From: Proteobacteria bacterium CAG:495
Lineage (GTDB): Bacteria > Pseudomonadota > Alphaproteobacteria > RF32 > CAG-239
Assembly: GCA_000432275.1 (NCBI GenBank)
Contig: HF995316.1
Coordinates: 14,357 to 78,356 of the forward strand
DNA: 64,000 nucleotides
Reading direction: 5' to 3'
The notes under the pieces were generated by a model. That model was not told where the DNA came from. It saw only the letters and a program-made list of their open reading frames with translations, and searched no databases. How positions within the stretch are numbered: the stretch's first letter is position 1; every line of letters begins with the position of its first letter. The position numbers were made by a program, and so were the translations under genes. Of this stretch, positions 16,247 through 24,945 are shown one piece after another.

Positions 16247-17038
16247 ATGCTTTTAGCTAAAACCGAAAACTTTTTGCGCCGCCAGGGTAAACCTTTGGTT
16301 GCTTTTATCTCCCGTCTTGGGGAATTTTCTGTTTTTGTCGCCCAGACAGTTTACAACTGCCTGACGCCGCCCTTTTACGGCCGCAATTTTATGCGCCAGG
16401 TCATCGACATGGGCTTTTACTCTCTGCCGGTCGTCGGCTTGACGACGATTTTTGCCGGTATGGTCATCGCTTTGCAAAGTTATTCGGGTTTTATGCGTTT
16501 TGGTGCGGAAGGCGCCGTGGCTTCGGTTGTGCTTATTTCCGTTACCCGCGAGCTGGCGCCCGTACTGTCGGCATTGATGGTTGCCGGCCGTATCGGTGCG
16601 GCAATGGCGGCCGAAATAGGCACGATGCGGGTTACCGAACAAATTGACGCCTTGACCACTTTGTCGACCAATCCTTTCAAATATCTGGTAACTCCGCGCA
16701 TCTGGGCCGGATTGATTGTTATGCCGATACTGGTTTTAATCGGTGACGTCATCGGTATTTTTGGCGGATATGTGGTCGGTGTTTACAAGCTCGGCTTCAA
16801 CCCGGCCAACTATGTTAATTCGACTTTGCAAAACTTACAGGCGATTGATATTACGACCGGTTTGGTCAAAGCTGCCGTTTTTGGCTTTATTATCTCCCTG
16901 ATGGGCTGCTATAACGGTTACAAGTCAAAAGGCGGTGCCCAGGGTGTCGGTACCGCAACCACAAATGCGGTTGTGTCTGCATCTATTCTGATTTTGATAT
17001 TCAACTATGTCATTACCGAACTTTTCTTTTCAAAATAA
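16247..17038 (+). CDS. mlaE: MlaE-family ABC permease
   Basis: The 263-aa integral membrane protein has the MlaE pattern: an N-terminal amphipathic stretch, FAGMVIALQ, the RELAPVLSALMVAGRIGAA-type core, EIGTMRVTEQIDAL, and later hydrophobic helices. MlaE with MlaF forms the inner-membrane core that moves phospholipids to keep outer-membrane asymmetry. Its ATPase gene follows 18 nt later. No MCE-domain (MlaD) gene follows in this operon; it may be elsewhere. Confidence 0.92.
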   Translation: MLLAKTENFLRRQGKPLVAFISRLGEFSVFVAQTVYNCLTPPFYGRNFMRQVIDMGFYSLPVVGLTTIFAGMVIALQSYSGFMRFGAEGAVASVVLISVTRELAPVLSALMVAGRIGAAMAAEIGTMRVTEQIDALTTLSTNPFKYLVTPRIWAGLIVMPILVLIGDVIGIFGGYVVGVYKLGFNPANYVNSTLQNLQAIDITTGLVKAAVFGFIISLMGCYNGYKSKGGAQGVGTATTNAVVSASILILIFNYVITELFFSK

Positions 17039-17056
17039 AGCTGTGGAGAAACAAAA

Positions 17057-17821
17057 ATGAGTGAAACAAAAATTAAAATCCGTGATCTTCATAAGGCTTT
17101 TGGTAAAAAGGTTGTGCTTGACGGCGTTGACCTGGATATTGAAAAAGGGGAGTCCCTGGTTGTTATCGGCGGTTCCGGAACCGGAAAATCGGTTTTGATT
17201 AAATGTATTCAGGGGCTGCTTCGTCCGGACAGCGGTTCGATTTTGATAGACGAAGAAGAAGTCGTCGGTATAGACGAAGAGCAAAAAGAGGCTTTGCACT
17301 CCAAAATGGGAATGCTCTTCCAGGGCGGAGCTTTGTTTGACAGCCTGAGCGTTTGGGAAAACGTTGCTTTTGATATGCTGGAAAATAAAAAAATGGATAA
17401 ACGCCTGGCAAAAAACGAGGCAATTCGTGTTTTGCGCTCCGTAGGTCTGGCTCCTGACGTAGCCGATTTGTCGCCTTCCGAACTTTCCGGCGGTATGCAA
17501 AAACGCGTCGGCCTGGCCAGAGCAATTGCTTCTCGCCCGGAAATCATTTTCTTTGATGAACCCACGACTGGTCTTGACCCCATTATGGCTGACGTTATCA
17601 ATGATTTGATTATTGAGTCCGTCAAAGGATTGGGGGCAACCGCTCTGACGATTACGCATGATATGGCTTCTGCCCGCAAAATTGCCGATAAAATTGCCAT
17701 GCTTTACAAAGGCAAGATTATTTGGCAGGGAACCGTCAAAGATATGGATAAAACCGACAATCCCTACGTTCAACAGTTTATTCACGGCTGTTCGCAGGGA
17801 CCGATTAAAGTGGAGGTTTAG
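17057..17821 (+). CDS. mlaF: MlaF-type ABC ATPase
   Basis: The 254-aa protein is a single ABC nucleotide-binding domain with Walker A GGSGTGKS (38-45), a Q-loop MLFQGGALFDSL, the signature LSGGMQKR (near 143), Walker B IIFFDEPT, and the H-loop ITHDM. The FQGGALFDSLTV-type Q-loop and GGMQKRV signature are characteristic of MlaF. It pairs with the upstream permease in phospholipid transport. Confidence 0.94.
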   Translation: MSETKIKIRDLHKAFGKKVVLDGVDLDIEKGESLVVIGGSGTGKSVLIKCIQGLLRPDSGSILIDEEEVVGIDEEQKEALHSKMGMLFQGGALFDSLSVWENVAFDMLENKKMDKRLAKNEAIRVLRSVGLAPDVADLSPSELSGGMQKRVGLARAIASRPEIIFFDEPTTGLDPIMADVINDLIIESVKGLGATALTITHDMASARKIADKIAMLYKGKIIWQGTVKDMDKTDNPYVQQFIHGCSQGPIKVEV

Positions 17822-17823
17822 CC

Positions 17824-19197
17824 TTGGCTAAAAAGGATTCAAAACAATTTGTTTGCCAGAACTGCGGTTCGGTTTACCCCAAATGGCAGGGAAAATGCGA
17901 CGCCTGCGGCGAATGGAACACCATTGTTGAAGAGCAAATTGGCGGGGAGGGGTTTTCAAACCTTAATCCCAAACGTTCCAAAGGCAGAATAATTGAGTTT
18001 GTCCCTTTAAGCGGTTCTCAGGAACACCTCAGCCGGCTTTCTACCGGAATCAAGGAACTTGACCGTGTTTGCGGCGGCGGCTTGGTCGCCGGTTCGGTTA
18101 TTTTGGTCGGCGGAGATCCCGGCATCGGCAAATCGACGTTATTGTTGCAGGCTTGTGCCAAAATAGCGTCATTACCGGCTTTGCCGGAGGTTTACTATAT
18201 ATCCGGGGAAGAAGCTATTGACCAGGTGCGCATTCGGGCTAAACGTTTGGGGCTGGATCAAACCCCGGTTAAACTCGCCAGTTCCACCGATATTAAAGAT
18301 ATTGTCGCGACGCTTGAAAAAGCCGATGCGGCGGTGGTCATAATCGATTCCATTCAAACGATGTACTTGGACGAAGTTGAGTCTACGCCCGGCAGTGTCG
18401 CCCAGGTTCGTGCCTGTTCTTATGAATTGATAAAATTGGCCAAACGCAAAGGGTTTACGCTTTTCTTGGTAGGACATGTCACCAAACAGGGAGCCATTGC
18501 AGGTCCCCGGGTACTGGAACATATGGTTGATACCGTACTCTATTTTGAAGGCGAACGCGGCCACCATTTTCGTATTCTCCGCGCTGTTAAAAACCGTTAT
18601 GGCGCAACCGATGAAATAGGCGTCTTTGAAATGCAGGATCAGGGCTTGGTTGAAGTTGACAACCCTTCGGCGTTGTTTCTTGCCGAACGGCAGGGAAATA
18701 TCTCTGGCTCCTGCGTCTTTGCCGGCATTGAGGGGTCTCGTCCGGTATTGGTGGAAATTCAGGCTTTGGTCAGCCCGACCAGCTATGCCAGCCCCCGGCG
18801 GGCGGTTGTCGGTTGGGACAGTAATCGGATGTCTATGGTTCTGGCCGTCTTGGAAGCCCGCTGCGGAATGAATCTGAGCTCTCAGGACGTTTATTTGAAT
18901 ATTGCCGGAGGGTTGCGCATTTCCGAGCCGGCTGCTGATTTGGCGGTGGCTATGGCCGTTATCTCTTCGCTGACAAACAAGCCGCTTCCGGCTGATATGG
19001 TTATTTTCGGCGAAATCGGCCTTTCCGGAGAAATCCGTGCCGTCAGCCAGCCCAGTCTGCGCCTTAAAGAAGCCGGCAAACTCGGTTTTGCCAGCGCTAT
19101 TACGCCGCCCACCCACAGCAAGGAAAAGAAGGTAAACGTCGAGATGAACCGTTTTGAAATAGGCAATGTTCATCGTTTAATCAACTGGTTTAACTAA
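17824..19197 (+). CDS. radA: DNA repair protein RadA
   Basis: RadA is a RecA-like branch-migration helicase. The 457-aa protein has a four-cysteine zinc finger (Cys11, 14, 25, 28), Walker A GGDPGIGKS, the RadA-specific KNRYG motif, and a C-terminal Lon-like domain (SLTNKPLPADMVIFGEIGL region). I accept the TTG start at 17824, two bases after the mlaF stop, because a strong GGAGG lies about 9 nt upstream inside the mlaF end. It probably shares the mlaEF transcript. Confidence 0.96.
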   Translation: MAKKDSKQFVCQNCGSVYPKWQGKCDACGEWNTIVEEQIGGEGFSNLNPKRSKGRIIEFVPLSGSQEHLSRLSTGIKELDRVCGGGLVAGSVILVGGDPGIGKSTLLLQACAKIASLPALPEVYYISGEEAIDQVRIRAKRLGLDQTPVKLASSTDIKDIVATLEKADAAVVIIDSIQTMYLDEVESTPGSVAQVRACSYELIKLAKRKGFTLFLVGHVTKQGAIAGPRVLEHMVDTVLYFEGERGHHFRILRAVKNRYGATDEIGVFEMQDQGLVEVDNPSALFLAERQGNISGSCVFAGIEGSRPVLVEIQALVSPTSYASPRRAVVGWDSNRMSMVLAVLEARCGMNLSSQDVYLNIAGGLRISEPAADLAVAMAVISSLTNKPLPADMVIFGEIGLSGEIRAVSQPSLRLKEAGKLGFASAITPPTHSKEKKVNVEMNRFEIGNVHRLINWFN

Positions 19198-19211
19198 AAG
19201 GCATTTAACCA

Positions 19212-19973
19212 ATGTATCAGCTCAATAATCTTGATATTATCATTTTGTTTGTTATCGGCATTTCTGCTTTGATAGCTCTTAGCCGCGGTTTGGTTAAAGA
19301 GGTTCTTTCCATCATCGGATGGGTTTTGGGAACGATAGCGGTAATTTATATTTTGCCCGTGCTCACGCCCTTTGCCAAAAGTTACATCGAAACCGGATGG
19401 CTTGCCGGGGTAGTAACCGCTTTGTTTATTTTGATACTGTTCCTGATTGTCTGGATTCTGTTTACCGGAAAAATCGTCGGTTCCATCCGTCGCAGCAAGC
19501 TTAGCGGTTTAGACCGTATGCTTGGGTTGTTTTTCGGCATCGCCAGGGCCTGTTTGCTGGTTATTTTGTTTTATATCCTTATCAGCTGGATGATTCCGGT
19601 CGATAAGCAGTCCGATACCTTGCGCGAGTCCAAATATTTTCAAATTGCCGGCAGTTTTGCCAAACCGATTGAGGAGCTGATTCCCGAAAGCACTTTGGAA
19701 ATTATCCGCGAAAAAACCAAACAGGTCAGCGAGCAAGCCGAAAAGGCCGATAGAGAGGAAAAAGCCGAAACAGAGGCCAAACAACACCTTGAAGAACAGG
19801 ACGAAACCGATGAGTTGTTTGAAAAACTCGCTCAGCCGCAGATAAAGAAAAAGTCTGCACCGGCCCAAAAGGAAAAGCTGAAAAAACCGGTCAAAATTGA
19901 GGAGAATTTTGACGGTTATAAAGAGTCCGAGCGTGATAACCTCGACCGCCTGATTGAAAATACGATGGAATAA
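19212..19973 (+). CDS. CvpA family membrane protein with a long charged tail
   Basis: The first 150 residues contain four hydrophobic segments with the CvpA arrangement: NLDIIILFVIGISALIALS-type first helix, SRGLVKEVLSIIGW, and a SGLDRMLGLFFG motif between the third and fourth. The remaining 100 residues are highly charged and probably cytoplasmic coiled coil (Glu, Lys, Gln rich), longer than in short CvpA proteins. CvpA homologues are linked to envelope stress and colicin V production; the exact role is unknown. Confidence 0.85.
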   Translation: MYQLNNLDIIILFVIGISALIALSRGLVKEVLSIIGWVLGTIAVIYILPVLTPFAKSYIETGWLAGVVTALFILILFLIVWILFTGKIVGSIRRSKLSGLDRMLGLFFGIARACLLVILFYILISWMIPVDKQSDTLRESKYFQIAGSFAKPIEELIPESTLEIIREKTKQVSEQAEKADREEKAETEAKQHLEEQDETDELFEKLAQPQIKKKSAPAQKEKLKKPVKIEENFDGYKESERDNLDRLIENTME

Positions 19974-19974
19974 A

Positions 19975-20004
19975 AACAAAAGCCGGCATTTTGCCGGTTT
20001 TTGT
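19975..20004. terminator. Bidirectional intrinsic terminator
   Basis: ACAAAAGCCGGCA and TGCCGGTTTTTGT form a stem flanked by A and T runs, placed between the converging cvpA-like and PEBP genes. Confidence 0.88.
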
Positions 20005-20468
20005 TAGTTGCTGTACATTCCGCTGACCAGAGCTTCGCTTATGACATGACCCCGCATGGCTTCCTTGAGCTTTTTCTCGCTGAACCCTTCTTTCAGCGGT
20101 AAGTCTGCATTCATGGCATAAACATGCAAATCATAGCGGTGAGGGGCTTCCGGCGGCGTCATTCCTCCGTATCCCGGATAATTCCAGCTGTTTTTGCCTT
20201 GAATAAAATTTCCGCCTTTGCGGCTGGCATCTTCCGGAATTTTCAATTCTTTCAAGTTGGCAATGGACCAATGCGTCCATGGTTGTCCCATAATCGGAAT
20301 GGCATTGTCGTCTTTTAAAATAACCACGAAAGATTCTGCCGTTATCGGTACTTCGCTGATTTCAAAGGGAATGGACAATGCCGGCAGCTTATTTGCAAAG
20401 TCAGTACCCTTGGCGCCGTATTTGTCTTCAAAATTTCCGTCTTTTATGGCCGCACTGCTTATTTTCAT
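20004..20468 (-). CDS. YbhB/YbcL family (PEBP-like) protein
   Basis: The 154-aa protein has the PEBP-family run of conserved blocks: SIPFEISEVP, an HWSIANL strand (His in THW), NSWNYPGYGGMTPPEAPHRY and HVYAMN. Bacterial members are soluble ligand-binding proteins of unclear function. I start it at the ATG at 20468 because AAAGGATG lies 6-12 nt upstream; a longer start at 20486 is possible. It stands alone on the minus strand upstream of recR. Confidence 0.88.
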   Translation of the reverse strand: MKISSAAIKDGNFEDKYGAKGTDFANKLPALSIPFEISEVPITAESFVVILKDDNAIPIMGQPWTHWSIANLKELKIPEDASRKGGNFIQGKNSWNYPGYGGMTPPEAPHRYDLHVYAMNADLPLKEGFSEKKLKEAMRGHVISEALVSGMYSN

Positions 20469-20545
20469 GACACATCCTTTCATCACGGGGAGGATTCCGA
20501 TATAATCGAACCCGTTTCAAAAACAATATGTCAGTAATGTCAGGT

Positions 20546-21139
20546 TTATAGTTGCTTACGGGAATTTAGCGCCAGCTGAATGGTGCCTTCGTCCATGTAG
20601 TCAAGCTCGGCACCCATCGGAATACCTTGAGCCAGCGTCGTAACTTTAACGTCAAACTCTTTCAGCCGCGATACCAGATAATGAGAGGTAATTTGTCCGT
20701 CAACCGTTGCCGGCAAAGCCAAAATGACTTCTTTTATGCTTTCCTGGCCGATTCTTGACAACAGGCTGTCAATATTCAGGTCTTCCGGAACAACCCCGTC
20801 CAAAGCCGATAAAATGCCGCCCAGCACGTGATATTTTCCCTTAAAGAACGAAACCCTTTCCATCGCCCATAAGTCGGCGACGTCCTGAACCACGCATAAG
20901 GTGCCGGTTTCTCTTATGCCCGATGCACAAATGGAACAGGGGCTGGTCGTGTCATAGTTGCCGCAGGTTTCACAAATCTTGATATTGTCCGCAACTTCCG
21001 TCATTGCTTCTATCAAAGGCAAAAACAGGGCTTCTTTTTTCTTAATCAGCTGCAAAACAATCCGCCGCGCCGAACGTGTGCCCAGAGACGGCAGTTTCGA
21101 TACCAGCTTAACCAGTTTTTCAATTTCGGTTCCGGCCAT
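20546..21139 (-). CDS. recR: Recombination protein RecR
   Basis: RecR helps load RecA with RecF (encoded at 60785-62014) and RecO. The 197-aa protein has the helix-hairpin-helix LPSLGTRSARRI, the zinc finger CETCGNYDTTSPCSIC, and a Toprim domain starting VVQDVADLWAME. It is the last gene of dnaX-ybaB-recR, a conserved order. Confidence 0.96.
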   Translation of the reverse strand: MAGTEIEKLVKLVSKLPSLGTRSARRIVLQLIKKKEALFLPLIEAMTEVADNIKICETCGNYDTTSPCSICASGIRETGTLCVVQDVADLWAMERVSFFKGKYHVLGGILSALDGVVPEDLNIDSLLSRIGQESIKEVILALPATVDGQITSHYLVSRLKEFDVKVTTLAQGIPMGAELDYMDEGTIQLALNSRKQL

Positions 21140-21151
21140 GGTTTTCTGCTT

Positions 21152-21472
21152 TTAAAAGGGAAGTTTTAAACCGCCGAGATTCAATCCGCCGGTCATGTCC
21201 GATACGCTGTTTTGCATTTTGGCGTCAACTTTTGCCTTGGCATCGTTATAAGCTGCCGTAATTAAGTCTTCCAAAATGTCGGTTTCGTCGGCAACGACCA
21301 AAGATGTGTCAATCGTAACCTTTTTCATTTCAAACTTTCCGTTCAAAACGACTTTGACCATTCCGCCGCCGCTGACGCCTTCGGTTTCTTCCTGCGCCAG
21401 TTTTTCCTGCATTTCTTCCATTTTCTTCTGCATTGCCTGGGCTTGTTTCATAATTCCTTGAATGTTCATCAT
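21152..21472 (-). CDS. YbaB/EbfC family nucleoid-associated protein
   Basis: The 106-aa protein begins with a Met/Gln/Lys-rich helix (IMKQAQAMQKKMEEMQEKL) and continues into the GMVKVVLNGKFEMKKVTID core typical of YbaB/EbfC DNA-binding dimers. It lies 2 nt after dnaX and 12 nt before recR. Confidence 0.95.
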   Translation of the reverse strand: MMNIQGIMKQAQAMQKKMEEMQEKLAQEETEGVSGGGMVKVVLNGKFEMKKVTIDTSLVVADETDILEDLITAAYNDAKAKVDAKMQNSVSDMTGGLNLGGLKLPF

Positions 21473-21474
21473 GA

Positions 21475-23196
21475 TTATAAATCCTCGTCAAAATAAGTTT
21501 CAGCGTCTTCAAAACCCGTTGTTTCGTCTTCAAGGCTTTCCTCGGTAAGCTTACGGGTCAGTGTTTCTATTTTTGAGCCTTTAAATTCGGCCAAAATCGC
21601 CTTTACCAAAGGCAGGTCGGCAACATTTCTCTTATTAGCCTCGTCGGCAGCCTGTTCATGTTGCGCTATTGTTTCGCCCATTTTGCCCCGGCTGGTCTCT
21701 ATTTTCCATTTTTCCCCGGTAGCTTCTGTCAAAACTTTTTGCAGGTTAAGCAGAAAATCGTTGTTAACCTTGTCCGCCAGAGTCATTTTTATCTCACCGG
21801 GCTTAAACTCGGATATCGATACGTCGTTTTTAAGGGCGTAAATCAACAGCATCCGCTTGGTTTGTTCCAAATAGGATATCAGGTCTTCCACGGTATTGAG
21901 CGTCGTTTTGTTTTCTGCCGCCGAAATGCTGCCGGCAGCCGCAGTTTCGGCACTGCTTGTGCTTAAGACAGACGGTGCTGCCTTAATTGTCTCGGACGGA
22001 ACTAATTTAGATTTTTTTTTTACGTCGTTTAAGAGTTCAAACGGCGTTGGCAAACTGGCGGAATAGGCAATCCTGATAAGTATCATTTCCAGAGCGTCAA
22101 TTTGTACCGGCGCAATGGCAAGTTCGTTAATGCCTTTTATCATCATCTGCCAGATTTTTGATAAAACGGCAATGGATACATTCGGAGAAACCCTTTTGCA
22201 AAATTCCTTTTCGCTTTCCGAAAGGTTGTCATCGTTCATGCACGCCGGCACGATTTTAACCTTGGCCGTCATATGGGTGATGTTGATTAAATCCTGCAGC
22301 ATGGTCGTCGGATTGGCACCGTTTTTATACTGCTCGGCCATATTGGTAATAACCTGGTCTGTTTTACCGTTGACCAGGCTTTCGAACAAAGCGAAAGTCT
22401 GATTGCGGTCTGCCAGCCCGATCATATTTTTAACAATGTCGGTCTTAACGGCGCCGGACCCCAGAGATATGGCCTGGTCTAACAGTGACAAACCGTCGCG
22501 GCAGGATCCGTCCGCCGCTTTGGCAATGATATGCAGGGCTTCTTCCTCGGCTTCCAGCTTTTCATTGGCAATAATGTTTTTGAAATGGCCGACCAGCGTA
22601 TCGATAGTCAGGCGTTGCAGGTCAAACCGCTGACAGCGGGATAATACCGTAATCGGAACCTTGCGGATTTCCGTTGTCGCAAAAATAAAGATAACATGTG
22701 ACGGCGGCTCTTCCAGCGTTTTTAACAAGGCGTTAAAAGCGTTTTTAGACAGCATATGAACTTCATCGATGATATAAACCTTGTAACGGGCATTGGTCGG
22801 CTTATAACGTACGCCGTCCAAAATTTCGCGGATGTCATCCACGCCGGTACGAGAAGCTGCGTCCAGTTCCAAAACGTCTATATGGCGGGAAGCTGCAATC
22901 GCCTTGCAATTTTCACAAACGCCGCAAGGGTTGACCGTCGGACCGCCATTGCCGTCTGCACCGGTGCAGTTTAAGGCTTTGGCAATAAGCCGGGCCGTCG
23001 TCGTTTTGCCGACGCCGCGGATTCCCGTTAAAATATAGGCATGATGCAGTCTGTTGTTTTTTATTGCATTGGTCAGGGTTCTGACTAACGCATCCTGACC
23101 CAGCAGCTCGTCAAAATTCTGCGGGCGGTACTTTCGTGCCAAAACCACGTACTGCTTGTCATTTTCATTAGAGATGTCGTTAGTTGCTTCTGTCAT
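21475..23196 (-). CDS. dnaX: DNA polymerase III subunit tau/gamma
   Basis: DnaX is the clamp-loader ATPase. The 573-aa tau form has Walker A GIRGVGKT (58-65), a zinc-binding cysteine set (Cys77, 91, 94, 97), Walker B YIIDEVHML, the SRC-type sensor in LSRCQRF, domain III to about 390, then a linker and tau-specific C-terminus. A run of ten A on the sense strand at codons 392-395 is followed by a stop in both other frames (see the slippage entry), so a short gamma form of about 396 aa is likely. First gene of dnaX-ybaB-recR. Confidence 0.97.
   Translation of the reverse strand: MTEATNDISNENDKQYVVLARKYRPQNFDELLGQDALVRTLTNAIKNNRLHHAYILTGIRGVGKTTTARLIAKALNCTGADGNGGPTVNPCGVCENCKAIAASRHIDVLELDAASRTGVDDIREILDGVRYKPTNARYKVYIIDEVHMLSKNAFNALLKTLEEPPSHVIFIFATTEIRKVPITVLSRCQRFDLQRLTIDTLVGHFKNIIANEKLEAEEEALHIIAKAADGSCRDGLSLLDQAISLGSGAVKTDIVKNMIGLADRNQTFALFESLVNGKTDQVITNMAEQYKNGANPTTMLQDLINITHMTAKVKIVPACMNDDNLSESEKEFCKRVSPNVSIAVLSKIWQMMIKGINELAIAPVQIDALEMILIRIAYSASLPTPFELLNDVKKKSKLVPSETIKAAPSVLSTSSAETAAAGSISAAENKTTLNTVEDLISYLEQTKRMLLIYALKNDVSISEFKPGEIKMTLADKVNNDFLLNLQKVLTEATGEKWKIETSRGKMGETIAQHEQAADEANKRNVADLPLVKAILAEFKGSKIETLTRKLTEESLEDETTGFEDAETYFDEDL
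22012..22021 (-). other. A10 slippery run in dnaX
   Basis: The sense strand reads GTA AAA AAA AAA TCT AAA. One extra A (or -1 frameshift) gives KKK-Ile then TAA; one lost A (or +1) gives KK-Asn-Leu-Asn then TAG. Either yields a product of about 396 aa that ends just after the clamp-loader domains, like gamma of E. coli and Thermus. Confidence 0.65.
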
Positions 23197-23220
23197 AAAA
23201 TTATGTAGAACCTGTCAAAA

Positions 23221-23314
23221 AAATGGTGGAGAGCATCGACCTTAACCGGATTCGTTACGGCTGCTTCCTTCCGGACCTGACCGGGTTGGCGAACGGTCAA
23301 CCCGTTGCCCTCCT
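23221..23314 (-). ncRNA. ffs: Signal recognition particle RNA (4.5S type)
   Basis: On the minus strand the RNA contains GGUCAGGUCCGGAAGGAAGCAGCC-type SRP domain IV (complement of 23256-23284), the Ffh-binding hairpin. Its ends pair: GGAGGGC near 23313 with GCUCUCC near 23227. A run of seven T follows the 3' end. It lies just upstream of dnaX, as in many alphaproteobacteria. Ends are approximate. Confidence 0.95.
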
Positions 23315-23320
23315 TTGCTA

Positions 23321-23348
23321 TAAATATCAAATATCCGTTAATATTCAA
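23321..23348 (-). promoter_or_regulatory. Promoter of the SRP RNA gene
   Basis: On the minus strand TTGAAT and TATTTA are separated by 16 nt, and the predicted start falls 6-8 nt later at the first pairing bases of the RNA. Confidence 0.65.
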
Positions 23349-23372
23349 GCAAAATTTAGTTTTATTCTGCGC

Positions 23373-24860
23373 TTAAGGGATAACAATTCCCATTTGACGC
23401 AGCTCTTTGTTGACGGCTTGGCGCTCGCTTTCCGGATCCCGGAAACGAATGCCCTGATTCTCAATCGGCAAAACCTCTCCGTATATCAGAATTTGAGCCG
23501 TAGCATTGTCTTTGCCGTAAATTAAGGGGGCTCTGTAACTGCTGTCTATGTTGACAGCGGATAACAGCTCTTCCTCGCCGCTGTTTGTAAACTTGCGCGG
23601 AGCAGAGTTAATGACGGCATCGCCTTCGGGACGGATTTCCAAAATGTCCAGACTGTGTTGATTGGAACCGTCTTCAAACAAACGGAAAACGCCGCTGATG
23701 CCGGCATATCCGTCCGGATTGGTAATCACTTTGTTAATGTTGTCCGTGTCTTGTTTGGATATTTCGTTGGCTAGCGCTACGGCATCATAGGCAAAAGAAT
23801 ACAGGCTGCTCGGTTTTTCGCCGAAAATGCCGGCATATTTGTTGGCAAAATAGCTGCTGTGCATTCTTGACAGGGCCGGATACCAGCTGTGAACAATTGA
23901 GGATTCGTTGTTCAGCCGGCTGCCTTCCCAAACCGAAGTACCCAAAAACTGCACTTGCGGATAGGCAACGTCATAATAGGCAAACATCGAAATCGCCGCT
24001 GTAAGCTTGGCGCCGGATTCTGGAATTATGATGGCATCAAAGCCTATGTCTCCCAATCCTTCTTTGGTGCTCAGCCGCTCCAAAGCCTTTTTGGACGTAC
24101 CGTCGCCGTTGTCTGCTTTGCGCTGAAGCATATTGCGCAGGCTGCTCAAACGGGCGTGCCTGGTCTGATAATCCGTCATTTCTTTGATGATTCCCGAAAA
24201 ATCAGAAGTGCTCGGAGCGTAAAAACCGATGACAGTTACTTCTACGCCGTTTTTCTGAGCGGATTTGACAGCAGCTTTGGCAACCGCGCTTCCGGTAGAG
24301 TTGTCCGGCAGCAGCAAAGCAAAGCGTTTGCGCCCTTTTTGTGCCGCATAAGTCATAATCCTGTTGACTTGTTCCTCAATCAACAGGCCGAGTGTGTAAA
24401 CCGTCGGCTGCAAAACTTCCTGTGCGGTGGAAAAGGCGATAACCGGCACTCCCTGATAGATTGTTTCGTTTGAGATGGCCTGAACTTCAGTACTCATTAG
24501 CGGGCCGATAATCAGGTCCGAATTTTGGCGAATGGCATTTTCTGCGGCGATTCTTGCGCCGCTGGGCGTACTTTGGGTGTCATAATACTGCAAAACCAGA
24601 TTGGGGTTTCTTACGTCTTCCAATGCAACCATCGTCGCATTGCGCAATCCCTGGCCGTGTTTGCTCGCTTTTCCCGTTAAAGGCAGCAAAACGCCGACGC
24701 GAAAGCTCCGGCTTGAGGTTCCTGAAATGTTTATTTCGCTGATGTCCGTGTTGAAGGCGTTGCTGCCGCCCTGATCGCTGATTTCCGGACCGCGCGGCGT
24801 CGAACAGCCGATGATGCCCAGACAAAGCAAACAAATACTAATTTTTTTTAACACTTGCAT
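23373..24860 (-). CDS. LpoA-like lipoprotein, periplasmic-binding-protein fold (penicillin-binding protein activator)
   Basis: The 495-aa protein starts with a lipoprotein signal whose lipobox LGIIGC places the lipidated cysteine at 19. The body is a type I periplasmic-binding fold (VGVLLPLTGKASKHGQG, DLIIGPLMS, PVIAFS). Gene order with rsmI and yraN matches the conserved yraL-lpoA-yraN neighbourhood of other proteobacteria, in which LpoA activates class A penicillin-binding proteins; a candidate partner is encoded at 42175-44010. The orientation differs, as it diverges from rsmI. Amino-acid-binding protein is the alternative. Confidence 0.82.
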   Translation of the reverse strand: MQVLKKISICLLCLGIIGCSTPRGPEISDQGGSNAFNTDISEINISGTSSRSFRVGVLLPLTGKASKHGQGLRNATMVALEDVRNPNLVLQYYDTQSTPSGARIAAENAIRQNSDLIIGPLMSTEVQAISNETIYQGVPVIAFSTAQEVLQPTVYTLGLLIEEQVNRIMTYAAQKGRKRFALLLPDNSTGSAVAKAAVKSAQKNGVEVTVIGFYAPSTSDFSGIIKEMTDYQTRHARLSSLRNMLQRKADNGDGTSKKALERLSTKEGLGDIGFDAIIIPESGAKLTAAISMFAYYDVAYPQVQFLGTSVWEGSRLNNESSIVHSWYPALSRMHSSYFANKYAGIFGEKPSSLYSFAYDAVALANEISKQDTDNINKVITNPDGYAGISGVFRLFEDGSNQHSLDILEIRPEGDAVINSAPRKFTNSGEEELLSAVNIDSSYRAPLIYGKDNATAQILIYGEVLPIENQGIRFRDPESERQAVNKELRQMGIVIP

Positions 24861-24945
24861 TTTATCCCAAAATAGAAATGATATAACTATATGAACTTTA
24901 TAAGAGTTTTAGTTTAATTTTTAACTAATGTAAAGAGAGGTCTTT

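Noticed and set aside
18172..19173. Open frame of 333 codons antisense to radA
   Set aside because: Fully overlaps the clear radA coding sequence and has no domain signature.
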